Part shown: piece after piece, positions 25,476-34,005 of the stretch
Numbering within the stretch: the first letter of the stretch is position 1
How the letters are laid out: the number at the start of each line of letters is the position of its first letter
DNA from: Fischerella muscicola PCC 7414
GTDB taxonomy: Bacteria; Cyanobacteriota; Cyanobacteriia; Cyanobacteriales; Nostocaceae
Reading direction: 5' to 3'
DNA: 64,000 bases
Assembly (NCBI RefSeq): GCF_000317205.1
Contig: NZ_AJLK01000150.1
Location: forward strand, 38,484 to 102,483
The notes under the pieces: generated by a model
Told to the model about the DNA's origin: nothing
Database searches by the model: none
Seen by the model: only the letters and a program-made list of their open reading frames with translations
Position numbers and translations under genes: made by a program

Positions 25476-26633
25476 CTAACGCTTGATTTTGGCTTGGATT
25501 TGGTCAAAAACTGCTCCATCTTCAAAAAATTTCTTTTGCACTTCAGCCCATCCGCCGTAGTCTTGAACGCTTCCTAGATTATTGACTTTTGTATATTTAT
25601 CGGCAAGTGCTTTGAGTTCTTTATTTTGGGCTACTGCCTCATCTAGAGGTCGAAATCCCAGTTTGGCGAACTCTTGCTGTGCTTCTGGGGTGAACAGGTA
25701 TTGAACAAAAGCTTCTGCTACTTCACGAGTACCATGCTTATCAACGTTCTTATCCACCACTGCAATTGGATTGTCGATGGAGATATTTACATCTGGAACA
25801 ACATAATCAATTTTCTCGCCCTTCTGTTGTGCTAGAATCACTTCGTTTTCGTAATTAATCAAAGCGTCTCCCTGACCCTGCTTAGCAAAAGCGTCAGTAG
25901 CTTCACGGGCGTCTTTCGTTAAAATTGGTACATTACTGTAAACTTTAGTCACAAAATCGAGGGCTTTGTCTTCTCCTCCCCCTGTTTTAATGACTGAGTT
26001 CCACAACGCTAGAAAGTTCCAACGAGCAATACCTGAGGTTTTGGGGTCAGCAGTAATTACTTTAATATCGCCTTTTTCCAAATCTGCCCAAGTTTTGATG
26101 TTTTTTGGGTTTCCAGGACGAGTGATGAGGGCTGCAACCGACCTAGAGACAACAGCATTGTTAGGGACTTCTTTTTCCCATCCAGGTTCAATCAGTCCGG
26201 CCTTTTCAATTTTTTGAGTGTCTAAAGCCAGCGCTAAGTGAACTACATCTGCTTCTAAACCATCGATAACTGCACGAGTTTGCGAACCAGATCCCCCATA
26301 ACTTTGCTTGAAGGTAACGTTTTGGTTATGCTCTTGTTTCCACTTTTCAACAAACTTAGGAATAATAGCATCGTGAGCAGCTTTAGTAACTGCAAAGGAA
26401 ACGAGGGTTACTTCAACATCCTGTTTATTGTTCCCTGCTGCCACAGGATTTGCTGTAGGATTATCAGCAGTACCGTTGCCATTCCCACCAGAGCAGGAGG
26501 CGATCGCTACACTCAAGCTTACTCCAACTAAAGCAAGTGATAGAAAGCCTTTAATTGAGTTAACTTTTACCCTACTAGTGATTTTTAATAAGGTTTGTCT
26601 TGATTTTGTAATAACACGCTGCCACGAACTCAT
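25476..26633 (-). CDS. sbpA: Sulfate-binding lipoprotein of the ABC transporter
   Basis: A 385-residue periplasmic binding protein. An N-terminal hydrophobic helix ends in a lipobox-like VAIASC (C47), so it is probably lipid-anchored. The mature part has KQSYGGSGSQTRAVIDGLEADVVHLALALD, the sulfate-contacting loop of SbpA/CysP, and YSNVPILTKDAREATDAFAKQGQGDALINYENEV. It captures sulfate or thiosulfate for CysT/CysW. As first gene of the cluster it should carry the sulfur-regulated promoter in 26634-27037. Confidence 0.93.
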   Translation of the reverse strand: MSSWQRVITKSRQTLLKITSRVKVNSIKGFLSLALVGVSLSVAIASCSGGNGNGTADNPTANPVAAGNNKQDVEVTLVSFAVTKAAHDAIIPKFVEKWKQEHNQNVTFKQSYGGSGSQTRAVIDGLEADVVHLALALDTQKIEKAGLIEPGWEKEVPNNAVVSRSVAALITRPGNPKNIKTWADLEKGDIKVITADPKTSGIARWNFLALWNSVIKTGGGEDKALDFVTKVYSNVPILTKDAREATDAFAKQGQGDALINYENEVILAQQKGEKIDYVVPDVNISIDNPIAVVDKNVDKHGTREVAEAFVQYLFTPEAQQEFAKLGFRPLDEAVAQNKELKALADKYTKVNNLGSVQDYGGWAEVQKKFFEDGAVFDQIQAKIKR

Positions 26634-27037
26634 TCGATTTACCCCGTTTGCTTAAAAACTACTATTATTCGGTCGGTTTATAGGATTTGATGGTTATTTG
26701 TGAGCTATATTACATGGGTGCTGCTTAAAAATCAAGAGAATATCTACGCTTCATTGGTAGGAAAAGTGAGAATAGTTTGAGATTTGTGGCTGAAAATAGA
26801 GTGATGGGGTAGTAGTTTACTATATTGATTTTGGCAAGTTGACACTTCCCTGACTTTTTCAAAAAGTCGGGGAACTGTCCCCTCGCAACTTGTTCTTTTC
26901 CACTAACTGTATTAGATGTTAAATGCTGATGCAGTCAAGCTCTCAATTACTTTCAATCTTCCTGAATGATTGTTTTGTATTGTATTATTTACCTTGGCTA
27001 AAGATATCAAATTTCTCCCTACACCCCTATTTATTGA
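26634..27037. other. 404-bp intergenic region upstream of sbpA
   Basis: No supported gene; one short open frame at 26923-27144 is a chance frame. It holds an imperfect palindrome (26846-26874) and should include the sbpA promoter, with no recognisable box. Confidence 0.6.
26846..26874. repeat. Palindrome TTCCCTGACTTTTT / AAAAAGTCGGGGAA
   Basis: A 14-bp stem with one mismatch around one C, related to the AAGATCCCCGACTTCTT family at 21892 and 49052. Confidence 0.7.
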
Positions 27038-27661
27038 CTAAATCACATCTAACAAACTCTGCAACATTAAATAAACAGAAGTCGCCCCTGGATCTTGATG
27101 TCCTACACTCCGTTCTCCTAAATAACTGGCACGACCTTTTTTAGCCTGCATTGGCGTTGTATCTTGCATTCCCTTCTCTGCTGCTGCTACAGCTTTTTGC
27201 ATTGCTGATAACATATTTTCACCTGCTGTCACAGCTTGCCCAAAGGCTGTAACAGCTGGCGATAAAGCATCCACCATTGTTTTATCGCCCAGTTGTGCTT
27301 TTCCTCGCCCAACGACGCCATCTAACCCTGCTTGCAGCATCGCCAGCATATCTTGCTCACTGAGTTCTTGTTTGTCAGCTACTACCGTACTTGCTCGTAA
27401 AAATAATGTGCCATAAAGCGGGCCGCTTGCACCACCAACCGTGGAAATTAGCGTCATGCTCACCATTTTTAAAATACTACCGATGTCTTTATCTGCAACA
27501 GTTGGCAACTGAGTAATTACCTTTTTAAAGCCACGTTCCATATTTATACCGTGGTCAGCATCACCTATGGCTGCATCTAATTCTGTTAAATAGTCTTTGT
27601 TTTCTTCGACTACAGTAGCAAAGGTTTGCAACCACTGTAAAATTTGCTCTTTTGTCACCAT
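27038..27661 (-). CDS. dhaL: Dihydroxyacetone kinase subunit DhaL
   Basis: A 207-residue nucleotide-binding subunit. The Mg/ADP site is AIGDADHGINMERGF, followed by GGASGPLYGTLFLRAS and the C-terminal YLGERSVGHQDPGATSVYLML. DhaL carries ADP as a cofactor when it works with DhaM, or binds ATP in ATP-dependent systems. No dhaM is in this window and cyanobacteria usually lack the PTS. dhaK lies 2.3 kb away on the same strand, separated by an oppositely oriented gene. Confidence 0.93.
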   Translation of the reverse strand: MVTKEQILQWLQTFATVVEENKDYLTELDAAIGDADHGINMERGFKKVITQLPTVADKDIGSILKMVSMTLISTVGGASGPLYGTLFLRASTVVADKQELSEQDMLAMLQAGLDGVVGRGKAQLGDKTMVDALSPAVTAFGQAVTAGENMLSAMQKAVAAAEKGMQDTTPMQAKKGRASYLGERSVGHQDPGATSVYLMLQSLLDVI

Positions 27662-27774
27662 CTGTGTACCTCCTGCTGAACGCAGATATCAAAGAAAAAT
27701 ATCCGAGTTTTTACGGTTTCGGTATTGAACAAATGTAAAAGGGATTAGTAAAGTATCTAAGAGAACATCAGCTT

Positions 27775-29778
27775 GTGATTTTTGCCAAAGCCTCTATCTA
27801 CAAACAAATTCCCTGCTTGGTTTTTGTGGCTCTTGTCACTTCTACTTGTGCTGACTATACCAAAAATACTGATATTCAAATTGCCCAAGCTAGCCCAAGC
27901 GTGTCAGAAAATATTGTATTTCCCAAAAATGTAGGGGTGATAGATGTTACAGCGCCAGAATATGGAGCTATACCCAATGATGGCAAGGATGATACAGAAG
28001 CTATTCAAAAAGCACTCAGTCAATTTCCTGGTCAAGGAAGAATTATTTACTTACCTAACGGTGTGTATGATATCTCTAATAGTCTACATTGGCCACCTGG
28101 AAAACGTCACCACACCGACTACAAGTACACTACTCTACAAGGTCAAAGTCGTGATGGCGTGATAATTCGCCTTCGAGATCAATCTCCTTTATTCCAAGAC
28201 TCCAGCAAACCCCGTCCAGTTATTTCCACAGGATTTGATCCAGATTTAGATCCTAACTCAGAAGATTTTAAAGCGAGTTTAGTGGCTCAACGTTTTGGTA
28301 ATTCTGTAAGAAATCTCACTATTAAAGTGGGAAAAAATAACCCAGGTGCAGAAGGATTGAATTTTGTTGCTAATAATCAAGGAGCAGTAAGAAGCGTCAA
28401 GATTATCTCTGAAGACAAAAAGGGAACTACTGGTTTAGCTCTCACTCATGGTGAAATTGGCCCTCTTTTGATTGAGAATGTAGAAATTGTTGGCTTTGAT
28501 TATGGTGTGCGTACCAATAACAACATTAATAGCATTACCATGCAGAATATTACAGTCCGCGATCAAAATTTTGCAGGTATTTTGAACAATGGACAAGCAA
28601 TGAGTCTAGAGGGTTTCAACAGTATAAATTCTGTATCAGCGATTATCAATGGTCTAGATCCTAATGAAGGTGTTGATTTTGGTAGCACTTTAACTCTAGT
28701 AAATGCTAAATTAATTGGTCGCGATCGCGCTAAAAAACTACCAGCAATTTCTTCAGCTGGGTTTATCTATGCCAGAAATGTATCCTCTTCTGGCTATAAA
28801 GAAATTCTCTTAAACAATACCAAAGAAGCCAAAAAAATAGTCAAAGGTTCCAGCTTGGATGAATATACATCCCACCCAATGATTTCGCAATTTCCTTCAC
28901 CATCAAAGTCATTGCAACTTCCCATTAAACAATTTCCCAAGTTGAAATGGGATAATCCCCAAAAGTGGGTGAACGTCGAGAAATTTGGTGCAGTTGCCAA
29001 CGATAATAAAGATGATACGGCTGCTTTTCAAAGGGCTATTGATTCTGGTGCAACAACAGTAGTAGTACCAGGTGGAAAAGGAACGTTTATAATTGACGGT
29101 TCTCTGCGACTACGAGGCAAATTAGAAAGATTTATTAGTACAGGGGGAGCGCTGAATGGCAAAGGAGAAATAGTAGCAGATAACGGTAGTAAACCAACAC
29201 TGATTATTGAAAACTTCTTTGTTGAATTTGGTTCTCACTTGAGATGGAAGAATGTTGCCAACAGAACTGTTGTTTTCCGCAGCATTAGTCACCTGAGTTT
29301 GGAAAGTAACGGTACAGGAGATGTATTTATTGATGATGTTGTTGTGCCGTATAAAATCAGATTTCTCAACCGTAATCAACATATCTGGGCACGCCAGCTA
29401 AATCCTGAAGGAGCTTCAGAAACTAATGTGGTTAATAATGGGGCAAAGCTTTGGATTCTTGGCTTTAAAACAGAGCAAGGTAAGATAAAAATCGAAACTA
29501 GCAATGGAGGCTTCACTGAACTTTTAGGTGGCCTGATTTATGCTGCTGGTGGACAAAATCCAAAAGATCCTCTTTTCCGCGTAGTCAATGCTTCTGCTGC
29601 TTTCGTTGGTGTTGCTGATACTTATTTTGATAATGATACTTATCAAATATGGGTAGAGGAAACACGTGGCAGGCAGACAAAAAGGCTCACTAGAGATAAA
29701 GTTCTTAATAGGATAGCTGGTAACGGTCGGATTCTGCTGTTATATACGGGTTTTGAAAAGTCACCACGTAATAAGTAG
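27775..29778 (+). CDS. Secreted right-handed beta-helix protein with two pectate-lyase-3-like modules
   Basis: A 667-residue protein starting at GTG with a hydrophobic signal-like N-terminus (PCLVFVALVTSTC). Two copies of the pectate_lyase_3/GH-type opening are present: PEYGAIPNDGKDDTEAIQKAL (about 60) and EKFGAVANDNKDDTAAFQRAI (about 400). Each starts a beta-helix of 10-12 turns. Such proteins act on exopolysaccharide, as lyases, hydrolases or adhesins. No catalytic residues can be named with confidence. The start leaves 113 bp to the divergent dhaL gene. Confidence 0.8.
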   Translation: MIFAKASIYKQIPCLVFVALVTSTCADYTKNTDIQIAQASPSVSENIVFPKNVGVIDVTAPEYGAIPNDGKDDTEAIQKALSQFPGQGRIIYLPNGVYDISNSLHWPPGKRHHTDYKYTTLQGQSRDGVIIRLRDQSPLFQDSSKPRPVISTGFDPDLDPNSEDFKASLVAQRFGNSVRNLTIKVGKNNPGAEGLNFVANNQGAVRSVKIISEDKKGTTGLALTHGEIGPLLIENVEIVGFDYGVRTNNNINSITMQNITVRDQNFAGILNNGQAMSLEGFNSINSVSAIINGLDPNEGVDFGSTLTLVNAKLIGRDRAKKLPAISSAGFIYARNVSSSGYKEILLNNTKEAKKIVKGSSLDEYTSHPMISQFPSPSKSLQLPIKQFPKLKWDNPQKWVNVEKFGAVANDNKDDTAAFQRAIDSGATTVVVPGGKGTFIIDGSLRLRGKLERFISTGGALNGKGEIVADNGSKPTLIIENFFVEFGSHLRWKNVANRTVVFRSISHLSLESNGTGDVFIDDVVVPYKIRFLNRNQHIWARQLNPEGASETNVVNNGAKLWILGFKTEQGKIKIETSNGGFTELLGGLIYAAGGQNPKDPLFRVVNASAAFVGVADTYFDNDTYQIWVEETRGRQTKRLTRDKVLNRIAGNGRILLLYTGFEKSPRNK

Positions 29779-29980
29779 TTGGGCAAAATGAAATTCATTC
29801 GTGGAGGTAGGGAACTATTAACAGGAAACAGGAAAAAAAGATGTGTAATTAGTTCTATTTGAGTACATAAAACTTATATTAAATCACTTAACAATGAACA
29901 GTTATCAGACATATGGTAGGGGACTTATACCCGGTAATGAAACTGATAAATGATAACTGATAACTGATAACTGATAACTG
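29779..29980. other. Gap between convergent genes with GATAACT repeats
   Basis: About 200 bp. Four GATAACT units in a row (29949-29976) lie just beyond the dhaK stop. No gene and no strong terminator hairpin were seen. Confidence 0.5.
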
Positions 29981-31054
29981 TTAAATTCCCCACCGCAAGC
30001 TTGGAGTTTTGACAGGTGCATCCCATAAACGAATCATCTCGTCATCTAGTTTGAGTAGAGTGATTGAGCAACCTTGCATTTCCAAGGAAGTGATATAAGC
30101 ACCTACTAAATGTCGCACAATTTGTAGTCCCTGCTTTTGACAAATTTCTGCAAGTTTGCGGTAGACAATATATAACTCAGAGAGCGGAGTACCACCCATA
30201 CTATTAACAAAAGCTAATAAGCGATCGCCTTTGGCAAAATTTGCATCTGTCAGTTCCATTTGTTGCCATTCGCCCATTTTTTCGTCCCACTCTTGCAATG
30301 TCCGAGTATAGGATGCATCCTCAATAATTGAAAGCGCTAACATCTCAGCTATCTCATCTGCTGATTTTATACTCATGCGTTCTCTGCCGGGTTCACCGTG
30401 AATCCCGATACCCATTTCTATTTCTTGGTTTCCAAGTGCAAATGTTGGTGTACCTTTGGCTGGTACTGTACAGGAAGTCAGCGCCATACCCATACTTCGT
30501 CCATTCAGGTTGATGCGCTTGCATAAAGCAGCTACTTGTTGTAAATCGTATCCCTGCTGGGCTGCTGCACCACAGATTTTTTCCGCTAGGACTGTAGTTC
30601 CCACACCTCTACGTCCCTGAGTATACAGGCTATCTTTGACTGCAACATCATCATCGATCACAATATTTAGCACCCGGATACCTTCACTCCTAGCTAACTC
30701 CGTTGCCATCTCAAAATTCATCACATCCCCGGAGTAATTTTTGACAATGTATAAAATTCCCGCTTCACCATCTACAGCCTTTGCTGCTGCTAGCATTTGA
30801 TCAGGGGTAGGCGAAGTAAAAACCTCTCCAGGGCAAGCAGCATCCAGCATTCCCATTCCCACAAAACCAGCGTGCATCGGCTCGTGACCACTGCCACCCC
30901 CAGAAACAATTGCTACTTTGCCTTTTAGGGGTGCATCAGTTCGATAGACAAAATTAGGATCAAAATTAACTTTGATGAGATCCGAGTGAGCGATCGCCAT
31001 ACCTTCTAGACTTTCGCGCACAAAATCATGGGGATTGTTGATTAGTTTTTTCAT
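29981..31054 (-). CDS. dhaK: Dihydroxyacetone kinase subunit DhaK
   Basis: A 357-residue substrate-binding subunit. [16 protein letters not shown] (residues 51-66) forms the dihydroxyacetone pocket, and H219 in [12 protein letters not shown] is the residue that binds substrate covalently as a hemiaminal. [12 protein letters not shown] completes the site. With DhaL it phosphorylates dihydroxyacetone to the glycolytic triose phosphate. The transcript must terminate near the GATAACT repeats before the convergent beta-helix gene. Confidence 0.94.
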   Translation of the reverse strand: MKKLINNPHDFVRESLEGMAIAHSDLIKVNFDPNFVYRTDAPLKGKVAIVSGGGSGHEPMHAGFVGMGMLDAACPGEVFTSPTPDQMLAAAKAVDGEAGILYIVKNYSGDVMNFEMATELARSEGIRVLNIVIDDDVAVKDSLYTQGRRGVGTTVLAEKICGAAAQQGYDLQQVAALCKRINLNGRSMGMALTSCTVPAKGTPTFALGNQEIEMGIGIHGEPGRERMSIKSADEIAEMLALSIIEDASYTRTLQEWDEKMGEWQQMELTDANFAKGDRLLAFVNSMGGTPLSELYIVYRKLAEICQKQGLQIVRHLVGAYITSLEMQGCSITLLKLDDEMIRLWDAPVKTPSLRWGI

Positions 31055-31141
31055 CTTTTGCTCGTAGGAAATTTTTGGACAAATATTTGAATCAAAATAA
31101 TTGTCTTTTTTATTAGTCTAAGAGTTTTATGAACAACGAGC

Positions 31142-31174
31142 AAAAGATAACCAGAAGTTTTTCCTACTGGTTAT
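31142..31174 (-). terminator. Hairpin after the MshEN membrane-protein gene
   Basis: ATAACCAG (31147-31154) pairs with CTGGTTAT (31167-31174); on the minus strand the stem is followed by CTTTTG. It lies 35 bp beyond the stop at 31209. Confidence 0.65.
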
Positions 31175-31208
31175 TGAGATGCTGAAAACTCATTTCTTAT
31201 AATATTTT

Positions 31209-32249
31209 TCAAGTAATTAGGCGTTGCTTCTTGCTATCAATAATATGGAATTCCACATCTATACCATTCATATAGGAACTTATGTATGACAGTAGTCCAT
31301 AGATAAAGACGATAACACCCATCATTTCTAGCACTTCTTCTAAAGTAGTTATCAAGACAAAAATCATATTGGTATCAGTATAGTAATCTGCATAAAATCC
31401 ACCCACCATTTCAGCACCAATTGCACCTGCTATATAGATTGTCCCAGCAATCAAAAATAATCTGCGTATCTTTTTAGGAAGGGTAATGACAAATCGCCAA
31501 AATAGCAACAAAAACAAAGCTACACAAATAGCACCTGCAATCACCCAAGGGTAGTAAAGAAAGCCTCGGGTATGCAATGCATTTCGTAACGGTAGAATTA
31601 GTTTTTCATGAATACTGATGAATTCATCAAAGGATAGATAAACAAAGACTATTGATAGTCCTGCCCATGAGCGATAATCATTATTTCCAGCTGCCTTCTT
31701 AGCTTTGCTGATCGTTGCAAGTAGAATAGAACAAAATAGTAAAGCTCCAGCGGAGTAAAGTGAAGGAATATTCATCTCACTGTCAAGATCAAATAAATCT
31801 TTAAACAGTTCCCTTGAAGGGTAATCAGGTAGATAATGCTCAGTGAAATTCACAACCACACTAATGATGGTAAGAAAAAATACTATACCAAGTAGAAATT
31901 TGACGACTCTTTTAGCAGAAAGAAATACATCAAGTTGATGATATTTTCTAGTTTTTGTAGGATCTACTTGCTCAAGTACACTCAAGTGTTTACTCTTACT
32001 TCTATCCGCATCAGAAGATGTGTTGTTGAATTTCTGTCGCTCTGGCAATACTACTTTTTCCATGAAATACTCAATGGTTTGCTGTTTGATCAAACCAAGC
32101 ATCACTAAAATTTCTCCCAACTGTTTTTCACTTACCTTCTGCTCTTCAAGTGCTATGTTTAATTCAGTTGGGGTAATCAATTCAGCTTCAACTAAGTACA
32201 TTCCTAGCGGCTTTGGTTGAAATTCTTTGGTCTTGGCGTGGCTTACCAT
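31209..32249 (-). CDS. MshEN-like domain fused to a six-helix membrane protein
   Basis: A 346-residue protein. Residues 14-72 (KPLGMYLVEAELITPTELNI, LGEILVMLGLIKQQTIEYFM) match the N-terminal MshEN/GspE-N fold that often binds cyclic di-GMP. A linker follows, then about six membrane helices. Between helices lies LSFDEFISIHEKLILPLRNAL and later TTLEEVLEMMGV; the D-E-x(5)-H-E and E-E-x(3)-E sets in or near the membrane resemble a metal site. I know no named function. A c-di-GMP-gated membrane protein is an inference. There are no obvious operon partners. Confidence 0.7.
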   Translation of the reverse strand: MVSHAKTKEFQPKPLGMYLVEAELITPTELNIALEEQKVSEKQLGEILVMLGLIKQQTIEYFMEKVVLPERQKFNNTSSDADRSKSKHLSVLEQVDPTKTRKYHQLDVFLSAKRVVKFLLGIVFFLTIISVVVNFTEHYLPDYPSRELFKDLFDLDSEMNIPSLYSAGALLFCSILLATISKAKKAAGNNDYRSWAGLSIVFVYLSFDEFISIHEKLILPLRNALHTRGFLYYPWVIAGAICVALFLLLFWRFVITLPKKIRRLFLIAGTIYIAGAIGAEMVGGFYADYYTDTNMIFVLITTLEEVLEMMGVIVFIYGLLSYISSYMNGIDVEFHIIDSKKQRLIT

Positions 32250-32689
32250 TAGCTTTCCTTGTTTATTTTCATGCGAAAATTCACACTAAAGTCATAAATG
32301 ATACCAATCACTGGTTATCATTAGAATTTAATGAGTTTATAATTTTCTATTAATTTTTACTTAACCAAGAAGTATAACCGAGTAAATATAAATTTTTGGC
32401 AACAAAAGTATGAAGTTAATATATAAATGTGTAATTTTACAATATTTTTGACCGTAAAATTACTTATATGTAGCTTCTCAGGCAAAATATTTCATTTCAC
32501 TAAGTAAGTAAAATTTTTAATCTATAGGAAAATATAAAAATTCTGTAGGAATCAGCATTTGCCTTCCCATACTTCCAAGAAAAAAGCAAGGATGGGAAGA
32601 TTTTAAATATCTTTTAATTTATGTAACTAGATGTAAAATAATATCTTTTATAGTGCGGGCAAGATACCCACACTATAAACTTATTTAAC
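32250..32689. other. 440-bp AT-rich intergenic region
   Basis: No gene supported. Near its right end are two hairpins: CTTCCCAT/ATGGGAAG (32563-32599) and TTTATAGTG/CACTATAAA (32647-32679), which follow the HMA_2 gene stop on the minus strand. Confidence 0.6.
32647..32679 (-). terminator. Hairpin ending the HMA_2/P1B ATPase cluster
   Basis: TTTATAGTG pairs with CACTATAAA (9 bp) around a 15-base loop, 11 bp beyond the HMA_2 gene stop; on the minus strand the run after the stem is AAAGATATT, so the T-run is weak. Confidence 0.5.
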
Positions 32690-33274
32690 CTATTCTTCAC
32701 TCGTAGATTTTGCTTGGCTTGTACTACCATGCAGCTTAATAAAACTATCAAATGCATACCATGCCAACACATACCAGGGAATGGTTTCTAATTGCAAACC
32801 TTTGTTGAGTAATTGTCGAATAGAAAGGCTAGCAAGTCCTATAGGCATAATAATTCGCAAATCAATTAAACCGTTGGTTACATCGTGGACTCGCTGGTTC
32901 AAATCAACAATGGAATTTGATACTCCTGCTGCTGCTTCAGTTTTTCCAGCTGTAATATCAGCGAAAACAATGCCTAAATCATATAGTGCAGCAAGAACGT
33001 TTTTAAAACTTTCATCGTCAGCATTATGCTGGATAGTAATACTGCCTTGCTGAACATTCATCCGCACATCATTAATACTAGAATTTGCCTCCAAGGTTTT
33101 GGCGAGACGTTGCATTTCTTGCTTTTGACGATGGGAATGAGCAACTCGCAAACGTAACCGCCCTGGAGTATTACTGATTATTTTTGTCAGTATAGGTTTA
33201 GGCCGCGTTTTAATGATTTTATCTGACATTGTCTTTGGCATATCAGTAAGACTGCCATTACTATTTTTCCACAC
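32690..33274 (-). CDS. HMA_2-domain protein with C-terminal membrane segment
   Basis: About 194 residues. An HMA_2-like fold (about 20-95) contains the motif TPGRLRLRVAHSHRQKQEMQRLAKTLE and VQQGSITIQHN but no C-x-x-C metal pair. The C-terminal half has two hydrophobic stretches (LIDLRIIMPIGLASLSI, ETIPWYVLAWYAFDSF). I start at GTG 33274 because AAGGAG lies 9 bases upstream; a TTG seven codons earlier is possible. Last gene of the same-strand HMA_2 cluster. Confidence 0.75.
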   Translation of the reverse strand: MWKNSNGSLTDMPKTMSDKIIKTRPKPILTKIISNTPGRLRLRVAHSHRQKQEMQRLAKTLEANSSINDVRMNVQQGSITIQHNADDESFKNVLAALYDLGIVFADITAGKTEAAAGVSNSIVDLNQRVHDVTNGLIDLRIIMPIGLASLSIRQLLNKGLQLETIPWYVLAWYAFDSFIKLHGSTSQAKSTSEE

Positions 33275-33365
33275 GTAACCACTCTCCTTGAGCAATTACA
33301 AATTTTATTCAACTAGTTCTGTAAGGAGTTTGCAATAAAGCGAATAACTTCTGGGAAAAGCTTTC

Positions 33366-33473
33366 ATACTAAGTTGCAGTTGAGCGTAACACTTTGAGGC
33401 ATGAGGTGGTGAGTGATATTGTTTTCCCGATCCCCCGATGCCTCAGTTACTATTTTTGAAAGCAACTTAGTAT
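33366..33473. repeat. 108-bp foldback element between two cluster genes
   Basis: 12-bp perfect inverted ends (ATACTAAGTTGC at 33366-33377, GCAACTTAGTAT at 33462-33473) enclose a second nested pair (TGAGGCAT at 33395-33402, ATGCCTCA at 33438-33445). The whole can fold into one long interrupted hairpin, as MITE-like elements or structured RNAs do. No target-site duplication is evident. Confidence 0.6.
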
Positions 33474-33495
33474 TAATCTAAAATCCAAAATTGCT

Positions 33496-33536
33496 AAAGG
33501 GCTAAGGTGAAAAAGTTTCCTTTTTCCTTGCCCTTT
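33496..33536 (-). terminator. Hairpin after the DUF5132 gene
   Basis: AAAGGGC pairs with GCCCTTT, and the inner AAAAAG with CTTTTT, giving a strong stem 22 bp beyond the DUF5132 stop on the minus strand. Confidence 0.6.
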
Positions 33537-33557
33537 AAACTTTACCTAACAATCGTG

Positions 33558-33854
33558 TCATGCACCATTGTCAGATATATTATCAGCAGCTTCAACGGCT
33601 GGCAGTTGCTTAGATTCAGCGAGTTCTGCTCTGGCTTCGGCTACCATGTCTTCCCAGGTTTCGCCTAATTCTGCAAAAGCTCCTTTGCTCTTTTCGTAAA
33701 GAACCAGTCCGCCTTTGATCAAAGACTTAGCGATTGGTTTACCAACTCCAGCTACTACTGGAATCACAACTGGTGCTAAGATAACTGCACCAATACCTGC
33801 AATAATTCCAGGTGCGCCAGCATCTTCTACAAAGTCAGTAATTTTTGGTGCCAT
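33558..33854 (-). CDS. DUF5132-type small hydrophobic protein
   Basis: About 98 residues. The middle (APGIIAGIGAVILAPVVIPVVAGVGKPIAKSLIKGGLVLYEKSKG) is a glycine- and valine-rich hydrophobic segment, the tail is acidic (WEDMVAEARAELAESK). I recognise this as DUF5132, commonly found beside HMA_2 proteins. The hydrophobic glycine-spaced core could insert into or bend a membrane. I choose ATG 33854; ATG 33860 or GTG 33869 are alternatives. Spacing to GAGG fits 33854 best. Confidence 0.7.
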   Translation of the reverse strand: MAPKITDFVEDAGAPGIIAGIGAVILAPVVIPVVAGVGKPIAKSLIKGGLVLYEKSKGAFAELGETWEDMVAEARAELAESKQLPAVEAADNISDNGA

Positions 33855-34005
33855 TGTCATTAACCTCACGAGGATTGAACTTTATATTAAAACCTCTAAA
33901 TTTAGTTCAGTAGAGATAGATATCTCATCCTGCTGTTGATAGAGATTTTGAAATTTGTTGGTTGTTGTTGGGGACAACCACCAATCAACAACCAACAACC
34001 AACCA

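Noticed and set aside
26923..27144. Short hydrophobic open frame upstream of dhaL
   Set aside because: Overlaps the dhaL 3' end on the opposite strand and shows no family feature.
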